Assembly (NCBI GenBank): GCA_028023455.1
Contig: JAQFVV010013092.1
Span: 62,001 to 126,000 of the forward strand
DNA: 64,000 bases
DNA from: Epiperipatus broadwayi
Taxonomy: Eukaryota; Onychophora; Udeonychophora; Euonychophora; Peripatidae
Reading direction: 5' to 3'
A program made the translations under genes and the position numbers. The notes below the pieces were generated by a model. It did not search any database. It worked only from the letters and a program-made list of their open reading frames with translations, and had not been told where the DNA came from. Numbering within the stretch: the stretch's first letter is position 1; each line of letters begins with the position of its first letter. Shown here piece by piece: positions 35,312-45,903 of the stretch.

Positions 35312-36324
35312 ATTTGGACAAGTGTAAAGCATAAATCTACAATTTATTATTTACAAAATGTAATTCAGTAGTACTTTAGACTTTTTAATATTTATTTTTA
35401 GTTTTTTCTTTTGATTTTTATTTAATAACTCTTGCAATATATTTGTAAAAATCAGCCTACCATTTGCAAAACATAAATTTTTTTAGTAATTTTCACGATA
35501 TTTTTATTCCCTTAGCTTTTCATTTTAATTCCCAGAGTACTTCTTGTGAAACTGCCATAAAAGTTTTAGAGATATGAAATTACTTTGTTGTACATTCTTA
35601 TCGATATTAATCTTCTTAATGTCAATATTTAATCTAACCACTGCTGTTTCATTATAATAAATATGCTTCAGAATATAATATATTGACAATTCGAAGATTT
35701 AATCATTGTAAAATTCATACTTATATATTAATAAAAACACTTGTTTTTTTTTCTGGTTTGACTTTTTAACCTCACAGTTTCTGTGTTTCTTTATTTGTAT
35801 GTTTCTTTATATTAAAATAAAAAATAAAATATTTATTGAATGAATAATTGACCTCAAAATAATATTAAGAAATACCAAACTCTCCATACAGCAGTGGTTA
35901 TCATGTGATGTTTTGATGGTTAATATTAAGAAATAATTTACTTTGAAATTAATAAAAATGAAAGACATTGTGAATTTTAAAATGATACTTATATTCTAAA
36001 AAAAGAGATATTTTTGTAATGTTCAATGATCTCCAGAAAATACTTTGACAGATCTTCTTGTCATGTGATCATTCACCATTCTAAATTTATTGTAAAGTGT
36101 AAAATAAGATTGTGTATATGAATGTCTTTAATATGAACAAAAATGTCAAAAAATAATTATTTAAATAGACACTATGATAAATCAATAAAACCAGTCAAAT
36201 AATAGATTATATTTTTGCCAAATGATTGTCATAAAGATATTTTGCTTGTAGTTAAATATCAAACTAATTCTATGATCTAATTCAAAGATATCCAATCTTA
36301 AGTAACCCAAAAACATTAAAAAAT
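35312..36324. other. AT-rich DNA with one terminal-motif fragment
   Basis: 35873-35910 carries CCAAACTCTCCATACAGCAG and TTATCATGTGATG, a solo end of the short palindromic family (30.3 and 45.9 kb). Otherwise nothing recognised. Confidence 0.5.
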
Positions 36325-36397
36325 ATAGATATAATAAACACCTCCATACTTCCCCATTCTTTTAAATTCATATAAATAAAGATATAATAAAAGACAA

Positions 36398-36454
36398 ATG
36401 ACCCCCAAGATGCATTTCGTGCTGAACCAGCACTCATCAGTTGGCCCAGGTCAC
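36398..36454 (-). ncRNA. Hammerhead ribozyme, family 2 (excellent match)
   Basis: Minus strand: GUGACC, CCAA, intact core CUGAUGA, perfect six-pair helix II GUGCUG-GUU-CAGCAC, intact GAAA, minimal helix III A-UGCA-U, triplet AUC, UUGG, then GGUCAU. Helix I is CCAA/UUGG, an internal loop, then GUGACC/GGUCAU. All core residues are intact; this is the strongest candidate in the window. Short reading frames over it are incidental. Confidence 0.88.
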
Positions 36455-36810
36455 TATCTCTCATATATATCTCTATTATATGCTAAGTATTTATCTAGAG
36501 TAAATTGTTACATTTTCATTTACCATTGTCAAATTCCCTCCAGTCACAACTTTGACGCCATCCGTTTCAGATAAATATACTAATGATTATTACTAATCAT
36601 TTTCGAAGCTAGAAATTATCTCTAGCACAGATATAAACTTTAAACCTCAGTTAAAGATTAATATATCTGATTTTTTTAAATTTTACACATACTGAGTTAT
36701 TCACCTTTCTCTGTCCCGTATGTAATATCTTTATAGATATAATAAACACCTCCATACTTCCCCATTCTTTTAAATTCATATAAATAAAGATATAATAAAA
36801 GACAAATGAC

Positions 36811-36854
36811 CCCCAAGATGCCTTTCGTGCTGAACCAGCACTCATCAGTTGGCC
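36811..36854 (-). ncRNA. Hammerhead ribozyme, family 2, second direct copy
   Basis: Same core and helix II as the copy 408 bp upstream; helix III is A-GGCA-U. The outer helix I segment is lost because the repeat ends there, so only the CCAA/UUGG part remains. Confidence 0.8.
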
Positions 36855-36858
36855 CAGC

Positions 36859-37934
36859 TCAAAAATATATTTATCTTGGGACTACATCTAAAATAATACA
36901 GTGCATACATTAATCTATTGGTGAGTTTTACAGTTAGTTACAGTTGAATTATAACTGAACAGAGATAATCATGTGCCCATTTCTTGTGAACAGAGCAAGC
37001 ATATTAGATCAAAACAGGACAAGACTATTTTTTTCTATATCTTATACTTGAAAAATATGTGCTGTAAAAACACCAGATAATAATACAATCATCAAGATTA
37101 TCAATTACTGATAAAATTGATAACAACTTGATTCATATTATTTTATTTTTTCATTTAAAACCCCCAATATCATTAAGCAGACCATATAGATTGAATTTTT
37201 ACCTATTTTTTAAAAAAAAAATCAAAAATCATATCTATACATTTCTCAGTATATTTAACTGTTAGCAATAAAACACAGATTGGTATATAACATATCATTG
37301 AGTATTGAATTTACAATAAGGTTTAATCAAGTAGATTATTCTGCTGAAAATATTATCCAATAGAAATGTAATATGCTTATCTATGAGAGTTATTACATTT
37401 TCCATGGTAACAATAAAGTAACGTATTTATAATCAATTTTATTTTTATTGATTCTTTAAATTTTGCCTCGATACCATGAAACAATAATGACATAACTAAG
37501 TGATAAATATAAGATTTATTTTATTTGGAAAAGTGATTTCTGATAGGTCATAGTACATAATATTGCCTTAAAAAATTAATTTATTACAAATTACTTGTGT
37601 GGTTTAAAACTTTTTATTTCTTGTAATTGGAATTTTTTTTTAAACTTTTAATATTATTTGTATTTTTAATTTCATATTTGATTTGTAACAAAGGTGATGG
37701 GCAGGGTGGAGAGAGAAAATATGGTCAAGTATAAAATTTTTATTGAATTATAAATTATTTTATGAATAATATATAATTTTAAACTTATTATTATTTATAA
37801 TTGATAGATTTGTTAGGAAGATGTGTGATTATTATTTGCATTTGAAATTTCTTGTCTGGTTTTGAAAAAAATGAGGAAAAATATACAATCAATTATTCAT
37901 GTTATTGACTTATAAACACAATTTATCACATAAA
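36859..37934. other. AT-rich DNA, no gene seen
   Basis: No coding signal or repeat recognised on either strand. Confidence 0.5.
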
Positions 37935-38047
37935 AAATTTCAGCTTTTTTTTTTCCATATGTCATAGCATCGACCAGGAGCGAACCCACAATCGTTTGCA
38001 ACCAACTACTTGCTTGCAAGACGACTGTGATACAAATTTCAGCTTTT
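37935..38047 (-). mobile_element. tRNA-derived SINE, 5'-truncated, with target duplication
   Basis: SINE body 37949-38033 in minus orientation (A-tail, CATATGTCATAGCATCGACC, then the B-box region CGAACCCAC). Flanked by AAATTTCAGCTTTT on both sides (37935-37948, 38034-38047). The A-box end is missing. Confidence 0.85.
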
Positions 38048-38296
38048 CATTTCAATAAAAATTTTATTAACAATAAATAGTGATTACATACTAATAAAAG
38101 ATAAATAAATGAATAAATTGTACAATAATTTGATTATATAATGTTCTATTTGTCATCTGGCTAGATTATGTTATGAGAGCACAATGTTAAAATCTTATGT
38201 GGTTAGGTATAGTGAAGAGATTCTAAGAACTTGTTTATTTCTTTTATAATTGACTATTCTATAATGCTGGGTAGGTGGGAATTGATAATCAGGAAA

Positions 38297-39077
38297 AGGA
38301 AAGAGCAATTAAAGACCAGGTGTCAGCAAAGACTTTACTAGAGGCAAGGAGCTGGTCACGTTTCTTGATTTTTTTGAGAGTTTGATAAAACAATGGTATG
38401 ATTTGTGGCGGGGGTAATTCCATGAGAGTTTTGCATCTCACTATCCATATGGAATAAAGGACAAAGGTAGAAAGCCTTATTATTGAAAAAAATCCATTAT
38501 GAATGGCATTTTCAAGTGAGAAAATTATATCAGGTCTTATGTTGGAATTGATTATAATTATATCTTTCAGAGTTTTAAGTCTTGGGCACCGGTGTATAAT
38601 ATGGTCTATGGTTTCATCTTCACGAGCACTTAGACCACATATAGAGTCAATGCTGGTAAAACCTCTTTGGTGATAAAGAAACCAATTCGTGGGTAGCGCA
38701 TTAAGATTTATTTTAATGATGAAGTCAAGGAATTTGGGTTCCAGACTCCATCTTTTGAAGTGTGTAATGAGTCTTTGGTTGGTTACTTTTAGGCTGGTTT
38801 TAATGGGTTGTTGATTATAGTTGATTATATTGTATGCTTCCCATAAGGTGATTTTTTGGTTAAGGTTAAAGGGTATTATCAGGTTATAAAGTTGTAGGTG
38901 TTGTATTAGGGATGCTATCCATGAACTGGAAGAGGGTGGAGGACGATCTGTCAGTGTAATTTTTTTAATAATGTTAGAGTATCCGCAGGAGAGGATCAGA
39001 TTATGTAGAGTGTTGTGGGTTTTCTGTAAAATGATTGCTTGTATTGAGTGGAATGACAGTCCGTTGAACCTGCTGGG
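38297..39077 (-). pseudogene. LINE ORF2 C-terminal domain
   Basis: Continuation of the RT reading after a stop at the 39078 end. Reads LTDRPPPSS, RWSLEPKFLDFIIKINLNAL, then SICGLSAREDETIDHILHRC, the Cys/His knuckle with its second Cys changed to Ser-Ala (copy 2 has CGLCHREEETQDHFLHSC). Ends ALSFS and a stop near 38297. Confidence 0.7.
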
Positions 39078-40166
39078 TCATTGGATACCTCGCAAGCTAA
39101 TAGCAACTGTCCTTCCTCTCCAGAGAAGTTTGGTGCATAATCGGTTAATTTTATTTTGAAACTGTTTAGACATTTTAATGAATGGAAGATAATATGAGAT
39201 TTTTGGCATTATGATCATGTTGAGGAGGCCAACCTTTCCATATAATAAAAGGTATACTCTAGAGAGTGAAGTGGTGATGGCTTCAGTTGAATGGAGGATT
39301 GCATCTTGAATCTCTCTTGCCTTTGCAGTTGGAGTTTTGTAGATTGGGAAACCTAGGTATCTTTGGGGTTTTGCAGAAAAGGGAGAGTTAATTTGTTTAC
39401 CAGACATTATCTTCCAGATGGAAGATTTGTTAAAATTTATTTGTAGGCCAAGTTTCACTGTATTTCTGTTTAATATGTTCATGAGATGGGGAAGGTATTT
39501 AATGGTGGGAAGCACAACCATGATGTCATCTATATATGCAAATACATTGAAGTTTTTATTGAGAGGGGGAAGGAAAATTCCAGGGAGATTTTTTTCTATA
39601 TCCGCCAGAAGAGGGTTGATGTATGCTGTGAAGAAAAGGGCACTGAGCAGGGATCCTTGAGAGATCGACTTGTATGGCTTGAAGCCTGGTGTGATCTTGC
39701 CATCAGGAGAGAGAAAAATCTCTCTGTTGTTGAGCAGATTGCTGACCATCTGTACAATCCTGGCTGGAATGTCGCATTCCAACAGAATATCCAGGAGGAT
39801 GTTTATCTGGACTGAATCAAATGCTGCCGCAACATCCAACTGGACAGCAATAGGTTTTGATTTATGATGTTCTCTGATGTAATTGAACAGTGCAGTTACA
39901 TTGGACATAGCATGCGAGGTTGATGATCCCTTTTTTCCGTATTGGTTTGACGCGATATGGCTAAGAATTTGAGTTTGGATTTGATCTTTAATGACTGGCT
40001 CAATTATCTTGATAAGCAATGGGGTCATGGAAATTGGCCGGATACTGCTAATGTCATTTAGTGGTTTTGTTTTTTTAATAAAAGGCACGAGTGCCACTGG
40101 GTAAAGATCTGTTATGTTTCTGTTGCCGGAGGCTAGGTGATCAATCATTTTTTTAATAATTGGCAC
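39078..40166 (-). pseudogene. LINE reverse transcriptase domain (362 codons open)
   Basis: Open frame with all main RT blocks: LVPFIKKTKP and SIRPISMTPLL (fingers), LDVAAAFDSV (motif A with the first catalytic Asp), KSISQGSLLSALFF (motif B), FAYIDDIMVVL (motif C with the catalytic Asp pair, YIDD), then thumb (RYLGFPIYKT and YGKVGLLNMIIM). It makes cDNA by target-primed reverse transcription. The domain looks intact by itself, but it is separated by frameshifts from the upstream endonuclease and the downstream C-terminal domain, so the element is inactive. Confidence 0.8.
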
Positions 40167-40638
40167 AGTGAATTGACTGAGGTGTTTGAGAAGGAAATTT
40201 GGGATGCCATAAAGGCCAGGCTGAACGCCGTCTGGGAGATGTTATCTTCTTTTTGATTTGGATTTCCATGATGCCATGTTCGCCGAGGTCACCAGCATCC
40301 AACCAGCTGTTTATAGGAGGAGCTCCATCTTTTTGCATTAATTGGCAGAATTGTTTGCTGATGTGCTGCATCATTGGAAAGCCAATAAGATTGGTTCCAT
40401 TAGTATTAATGGATAAGGGAGTGATTTGTTTTTTATTGTATCCCAGTGCCCATCTGAGATAGTCTCTCGTCCAGCAGTGTTGTTGTGCTAAGAAACATTT
40501 GGCTCTGCTGATGGATATATATTCTGCAAGGGACTTTTGCTTGATTTTGTACAGATTTTTTAAGGAAGATAATTTTTTCTGTATTTGTGAAATTTTGCTG
40601 TGATGCTTGAAGTTGTATATTAATGTCTGATAGGTCAT
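40153..40638 (-). pseudogene. LINE ORF2 linker between endonuclease and RT
   Basis: 161-codon frame, rich in Lys and Gln, with KKKITSPRRRSAWPLWHPKF near its end. It overlaps the start of the RT frame by 14 bp, marking a frameshift. No catalytic motif is expected here. Confidence 0.6.
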
Positions 40639-40771
40639 TTAGAAGGCCATTAGGTCCTTTGATTTTCCTGGTGTGGTGATTTAATATGGACTGAAGTATT
40701 CCATGAAGGAAAACCAGCCCTCCTCAGCAGGAAGGGAAAGGATGTTTATTTTCTGGAAAAGGATGTATGCC

Positions 40772-41514
40772 TCAGACACTATCGCTTTGGTCATATGATT
40801 GGGTGATCATGCGCATGGTTTTACCAGGTCCATCAATAGGTGTGGGGATTGCAATAGGTGTAAGTTGTAAGATTAGAGCCATATGATCAGAGAAAGCAAC
40901 AGGGGCCAAGGCTGCATCAAGGTTGAAATGGAGGTCTGGGGTGTAGAAAACCAAATCAATCAGGGACTTTTTAGTTTTAGTATAGAAAGAGTAGGCTTCA
41001 GGAGGGAAGAAACCCTCTCCACACATTAATCTGCGATTTATTAGATGCAAAAATCTCTTGTTGAAGTCATTGTATGTGGTGTTAAAGTTTCCCAGAAGAA
41101 TAGTAGGGGAGGCTCTATTAGCGTTGATGGCATTTAGGATATGGATTATTTTTAGATATTGAGAGGTGTCTTTGGCTGTATATATATATAAGCTATGATG
41201 ATCGGATAACCCCAATAGTCTATTTCTATGACAATAATATTAGCATCTAGCAATAGAATGCTAAAAGTGTTTGGTGGTGTTGACTTGCTGAGAAGAATAC
41301 CGACTCCACCTGAAGCAGAATGGCCTATGGAAAATCTAGTAAATCCAAGAGCTGAGAGAAGAGATAATATTTTATGATCAGTCTTATGGTGATATTTAGT
41401 TTCACCCATAAGAAGTATATGAGGGGAGCAGAGCGAGAGCCAGTTTTTAATAGCTAGAACTCTATCAATTGAGTTGATGCCGCGAATGTTAATGCCAGCA
41501 ATTTTGCAGAACAT
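40772..41514 (-). pseudogene. LINE EEP (AP-like) endonuclease
   Basis: Starts at ATG 41514-41512, reading KIAGINIRGI (catalytic Asn block) and LLMGETKYHH (catalytic Glu). A frameshift near 41200 follows. The next frame has LLGNFNTTYND (Asp of the usual GDFN replaced by Asn), LIDLVFYTP (second Asp block) and VAFSDHMALI (the Ser-Asp-His active-site end). The enzyme would nick the target for insertion; the frameshift and the GDFN-to-GNFN change argue against activity. Confidence 0.75.
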
Positions 41515-41520
41515 GATAGA

Positions 41521-41690
41521 TTAATCCAAACCATCCTCAGCAAAGTGTACCAAGTCAATGGGGGACATCTCCATGTTAATGAGTTCTGATGTTGTTTGGC
41601 AATCAGAGTCTTGTGATTGCACTTGTGGATGGATTGGTGATATATTTGTTGGTTGAGGAAACGCATCCATGAAGTCTACGGTGTCTTCAT
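41521..41690 (-). pseudogene. C-terminal tail of LINE ORF1
   Basis: The frame ending at TAA 41523-41521, six bases before the ORF2 ATG, reads DFMDAFPQPTN at its start and LVHFAEDGLD at its end. Such tight ORF1-ORF2 spacing suits a two-ORF L1-type LINE. Upstream ORF1 is missing because the insertion is 5'-truncated at the hairpin. Confidence 0.5.
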
Positions 41691-41724
41691 GGATGCGTTT
41701 CCTCGACCAACAAATATATCAGCT
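41635..41724. repeat. Snap-back hairpin at the LINE 5' junction
   Basis: GGAAACGCATCCATGAAG and its inverse face each other around a ~10-base loop; the arms (about 41638-41675 and 41687-41724) extend through ATATATTTGTTGGT. The terminal ~38 bp of the ORF1 tail is thus duplicated in inverted form. Confidence 0.85.
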
Positions 41725-42343
41725 TTTTTGTTGTTTTTTTAATACAATTTACAGTAAAGCAAACAAAATAAAAATAAACTGGTTTTGTAACAAAAAATAA
41801 AAAGAAGTTTAAAATGAAAATTATTTTATGATTCCATAGCTAATAAAATTGAGTGCATTTCCCCAAAAAAAGGCTAGAAAATCAATCAGATAATCACTGG
41901 TTTTCAGAAACCAATAATAAGAGTTACAGATTAGACTGCAAAATAATTAAACAGATGCATCACTCACTTTCATAAGAAATACTTTTAACACAATGTGGTT
42001 CACCTTAGATTATAGTCATCTAAAAATTCCAGTACATTATCTTCATTGGGAATTACTATAAAAAATTTTGAAAAACATATTTCTTCTAAACAATGGTGTA
42101 GAGGACATCATGTTGACAACTTTCTAAAGATAGATAAAAATAGCTATCATTCTGAGATCGTAAGGTCTAAATGAACACTAGGGTTTTTGACATTTTAAAA
42201 AAATGAACAAAAAATAATAATGTCAATGAACAAAACGAGTTTAATTTGTATATTTTTTCATCTAAAAAAAACAAACAAAATAAAACATCATAACAATATA
42301 AATGAAGAACACAAAGTTTATTTTTACATTAATTTTTAACAGC
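41725..42343. other. AT-rich DNA, no gene seen
   Basis: No coding signal or repeat recognised. Confidence 0.5.
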
Positions 42344-42470
42344 AAAAAGTATTTATTTGTCAAGCGTTGGTGGCCAAGTGATCAGCACAGCTGCCTTACA
42401 AGCAGATGTCCCAGGTTTGCGGGTTCGCTTCCCAGCTGATGCTTTGACACATGAAAAAAAGTATTTATTT
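42344..42470 (+). mobile_element. tRNA-derived SINE, full length, with target duplication
   Basis: Body 42359-42455: CAAGCGTTGG, A box GTGGCCAAGTGATCAG, then CTTACAAGCAG, B box GCGGGTTCGCTTCC, and tail GACACATGAAAAAAA. A 15-bp target duplication AAAAAGTATTTATTT stands on both sides (42344-42358, 42456-42470). Only the tRNA head plus a ~20-bp tail is present, with no LINE-derived 3' domain. Confidence 0.9.
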
Positions 42471-43200
42471 ATTGTAATGTGCATAAAATTTTCATCTTTA
42501 TATTTTATTTTTTAAATGTTTAAGTACTTATATTTTATATATGTAAGGTATGCTGACTCTTAAATTTCTGAATTAGTTATCTCATTATTGTTTTATGATT
42601 TTAAAATAGTATTTGAAAAAATCAAGTAAATATATAAAGAATGTAGATACTAGAATCTATCAGTGACTTTTCCGTTTTTTGTTCTTTTTTGAAAAAGCAT
42701 TCCAATAAATAAGTAATAAAAATTTCTACTGACTTCTGTCTTATACAATATAACCTAGTTGGTGGTAGCACTATCTTAAATTCAGTATTCCCAAATCTAA
42801 ATGTACACTGTCATTGGTCAAACCAGTAATACATAAAGAAGAAAATATAATAATACCATCCAAAAGAATGTGTTGTATACTATCTGCATGTTATTACTAA
42901 CAATTGTTGTCAAAATATAAATAAAATTTGAATTTACCAAAATAATTAACAGTTAAAACTAAGAGATGATAATTGCCCAACATATAACTCTGATAACTTA
43001 CTGTTTATAAAATTTTATAAATAAAAATACCTTTTTTTAATCAAAAAAATTATCTGTTGTTTTAATATTTAAGCCAAATTTAATTTGCCATCTTCCGGTA
43101 TGATTATAAATAAAAATATGCAATCTACACAATAATGAATCAAAAAGTCACTTTGGAGTCTGTTGGCAGCATTACCATAACAATGAGAAACAATGGTTGA
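42471..43200. other. AT-rich DNA, no gene seen
   Basis: No coding signal or repeat recognised. Confidence 0.5.
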
Positions 43201-43319
43201 ACCACTTATGATTTGCACAAAAGAAGAGTGGCACATAGTGATTCATTTTTTGTAGTCTGAGGGTGGACTTTCTGCCAATATTTGTCAAAGGCATTGCATA
43301 CACTATGGAAAAAGTATTT

Positions 43320-43415
43320 TACACAAAGAATAAATGATTAGAGAAGTTTAAGAAAGATCACACAAATATCAGTCATGAAGAAAGGGATGGTTCACTGTTT
43401 TTAAACCCTGAAACA
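43320..43415 (+). pseudogene. Mariner-family transposase fragment
   Basis: Plus strand reads EKFKKDHTNISHEERDGS then LFLNPET, which follows the RF..G.....DEERSGRP.....PE pattern just after the N-terminal helix-turn-helix of mariner/SETMAR-type transposases. Only about 30 residues are left. Independent of the 3.5 kb fragment, which covers a slightly earlier part. Confidence 0.45.
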
Positions 43416-43421
43416 TCTTAC

Positions 43422-43499
43422 TTGTAGTTCTGGTATTGCCTCACCAATCATTTTATGATCCCCTGTAGGTGACAGTGCATCCATGGCTTGAAGCTCAGC
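43422..43499 (-). CDS. Possible internal exon, 26 codons, unknown protein
   Basis: On the minus strand a 78-base open segment lies between an acceptor (ATATTTAG before 43499) and a donor (GTAAGATG from 43421). It is near half G+C, unlike the flanking DNA, and reads AELQAMDALSPTGDHKMIGE then AIPELQ in phase 0. I do not recognise the protein. It could belong to the same gene as the EMI exon only if that gene has an unusual upstream part; more likely it is another gene or a chance exon-like patch. Confidence 0.4.
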
Positions 43500-43892
43500 C
43501 TAAATATATTTTTAATAAGAAAATAAACATATGGACAAAATGAGTTAGGGTCATTATATTAAAAACGATGTATTTGCTTTTTCTAAAAATTAATTAGAAT
43601 AAATTCTATATCCAGAGTGTAGATGACTTTTATCTATTCTAAAAATTAGAAATCAACTGGTCCCCCAAGTACTTGGAAAATAAATTAGATCATATAAAAA
43701 TAAGCAATTATAATAACGTTTAAAATCAAATAAATAAAACAAAGCTCAAAATGGAAAATAAAAATAAGGTAACTAATGGTAATTAAACATTTTACTAAGC
43801 ATTTAAAAATGTTTTCAACATGAGATCATATTATATATAATCCTTCTAAACACTTTTCTTCTTCCTTTCCTTTTTTTTTCTGCTATCTTCAT
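43500..43892. other. AT-rich DNA, no gene seen
   Basis: No coding signal; a pyrimidine tract lies at 43858-43880. Confidence 0.5.
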
Positions 43893-44164
43893 ATACAATA
43901 TTGCAATTCAAATAATTCTTCTTACACTTTTTTCAGCAAAAACTTTTTATTATTATTACAGTTTGGGCTGTATCTTGCAGTCTTCGTCAGATCTTATTCA
44001 CTTCTTCTACTTCTTACTATTCTCCATTTTTACTAGTAAAATGGAGAATAGTAAGAAGTAGAAGAAGAGAATAAGACTGCAAGGTATAGTTGTAACTGTA
44101 GTAATAATAATACGTTTTTGCTGTAAAAAGTGTAAGAAGAATTATTTGAATTGCAATATTGTAT
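43893..44164. repeat. Spacer-less palindrome with worn hammerhead-like motif
   Basis: Arms 43893-44033 and 44034-44164 meet at TTACTAGTAA with no loop. The left arm read on the minus strand has CUGACGA, a CUG...CAG stem and CCCAAAC, then AATAAAAAGTTTTTGCTG, a 3' end style common in Penelope-like elements. GAAA has decayed to CAAA. Confidence 0.8.
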
Positions 44165-44204
44165 GAGATCATACTCAATTATTTAAAAAAGTTATAAAAG
44201 GATA

Positions 44205-45150
44205 TTAATAAACATGAGTTGCTAATTAGTAATGGATGTGTAGATAATAATAAAGCATTTGATTTTAGAAGTCATTTCAACATTTAACATCATATTTTAT
44301 GTTGTATGGTAATAAAATTAACATTTAAAAGAATATTTCATATCTCCGAACTTTATTATCAGTTTTACAGGACGTATTTTGTTAAATAAAACTGGAAGCT
44401 AAGGAAGTAAAACTTTTTTAAATAAATAGTTATTATGTAAGTTATCTAAATTTTGTAAATAATATGAATTACTTACAAATAACGATTTAGAACTTCATGA
44501 AATGTTGCTAGAATTGTCAGATGCAAAAAATAAAGATTAATATTTATGAATTAGAAAAAGTTAACAATTATAAAAAACTTGGTCAGATTATTAAGGCAGA
44601 TGAAAACATAATGAATGAAATTAATCATAGAATTAAAATTTAATGAAGTGATTTTGTTAGAAATAACAATATTTAAAAAATATGCCTATGTGTTTGAAAA
44701 GTAAGGTTTTAAATAAATGTGATTGCCAACTGTTGCATATGGACAAGAGTCTTGGATACTTAATAGAATAGTAATGCATAGATTTCAGTAATTCAATGAA
44801 TTATGAAGAGATGCATGTTAGGAAAACAAAATAAAATCAAAATCATAATATGTTGGTGAGAGAACAAATAGATACCATTGACATCATTGAAAGAAATATG
44901 AGACTAAAATGGGGATGGGTGAACATGTTGTTAGAGAAAATGGTAATACATAACAATTGCCATTTTAAACTGACTTCCAAATGATTGTATAAGTTCTTGA
45001 AATAATTCATATTTAAGATTGATAAATTAAATTTAAAAAATGCTGGCATAATGTGAAGGAAAGATGTTTTAAAATGCATCAGTGAAATTGAAATATCATT
45101 GAAAAACGTCCATCCAATGCAGGGATCATTATTTATTAAAAATGATGGTG
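44205..45150 (+). pseudogene. RTE-clade LINE, copy B, 3' part
   Basis: Plus-strand fragments match copies A and C: TNNDLELHEMLLEL, then INHRIK, YGQESWILNR, RTNRYH, and a terminal NAG...AATGATGGTGATGATT tail at about 45115-45156. It starts in the RT domain, so it is 5'-truncated, and every frame is broken. Confidence 0.65.
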
Positions 45151-45903
45151 ATGATTAACTATTAAGAATGTCATCTTGAATTTTCCTAAAAATCTACACG
45201 AATATACACATCTTCATTATTTACCTTCATGTAAGTTAATCAAAGGTTGTCAAAATACATTAACTTGTACAAGTACCATTACTATCTTATTCAAAAGCAT
45301 TAATATCTCATTTCTTCATATTTTAATCAAACAACACATCTTTTGATCATTTCTATTAATATATTAAGTTTTCTGATGTAAAAATAAAAAAATTAAAAAT
45401 ATATTTGGTGTCTAGACTAGAATAAACATCATTTAATAAAAATTAAGTGTATAATGGAATCATGCCAGTAAAACAATATTTGGATTCTTGGATTTGGGGT
45501 GATTAATAAGTCTTCTATTTTTGACATTCCAATTCCAAAAAACAGAAAGTTAAGTTATAAAAAATCCAAGACATATAAATAAAATCTAACTAAACAAAAA
45601 TGAAATTGAATATAAATACTGTTTGTAAACAAACTATATAGAATAAAAGATTATTTAAAAAATATAAAGGAAATATTGTGGTTATAATATGTATAAATTA
45701 TAGAAGGCAGGTTTAGATATGTCTGTGTAACATTTCATTTTAAATTTTCTTAATTGATCTTTGATAAGAAGTCAAATTATTTAAAAATAAAACTAAGAAA
45801 CTAAATGAACATTAATTAAACATTGAATAGAATGTTTGAGATTTGCATATATTAAGGCTGGGAAGATTTATTATAAAAAATCTTGCAATAATTGGATAAA
45901 AAC
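45151..45903. other. AT-rich DNA; first 200 bp similar to 63.84-64.0 kb
   Basis: 45230-45345 (AACTTGTAC, ATTACTATCTTATTCAAAA, CATTTCTTCATATTTTAATC) resembles 63920-64000, although both lie beyond the RTE tail. The rest shows nothing. Confidence 0.5.

Larger units (their letters stand above)
36325..36858 (-). repeat. Hammerhead-bearing direct repeats, 408-bp period
   Basis: A ~125-bp segment at 36325-36450 recurs in the same orientation at 36733-36858 with very few changes, exactly 408 bp apart. Each copy ends just past a hammerhead motif. The ~280 bp between them is unique. Two direct repeats with a ribozyme each, around unique sequence, resemble the LTR layout of retrozymes or a PLE with tandem pseudo-LTRs. 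Confidence 0.85.
38290..41690 (-). mobile_element. L1/Tx1-like LINE, nearly full ORF2, several frameshifts
   Basis: A minus-strand non-LTR retrotransposon: end of ORF1, EEP endonuclease, linker, reverse transcriptase and C-terminal domain in the normal order. Its relative at 48.78-50.2 kb has a cleaner zinc-knuckle. The endonuclease-RT order, the C-terminal Cys/His motif and the YIDD-type RT fit the L1/Tx1 group better than RTE or jockey. It is less AT-rich than the flanks. Its 5' edge is a snap-back hairpin. Confidence 0.75.

Noticed and set aside
36282-36845. Two related short minus-strand frames with a shared SAGSAR.ASWGSFVFYY peptide
   Set aside because: They read through the direct repeats and their hammerhead motifs; conservation is that of the repeat, not of a protein.
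39418-39867. Several plus-strand frames of 65-109 codons
   Set aside because: Antisense shadows of the LINE RT frame at 39078-40166.
43478-43520. Plus-strand VTVHPWLEAQPK as a mariner transposase C-terminal piece
   Set aside because: It would need a deletion of ~200 codons from the nearby N-terminal fragment, and the minus strand has a better explanation (splice sites plus open frame). Kept as a stated alternative only.
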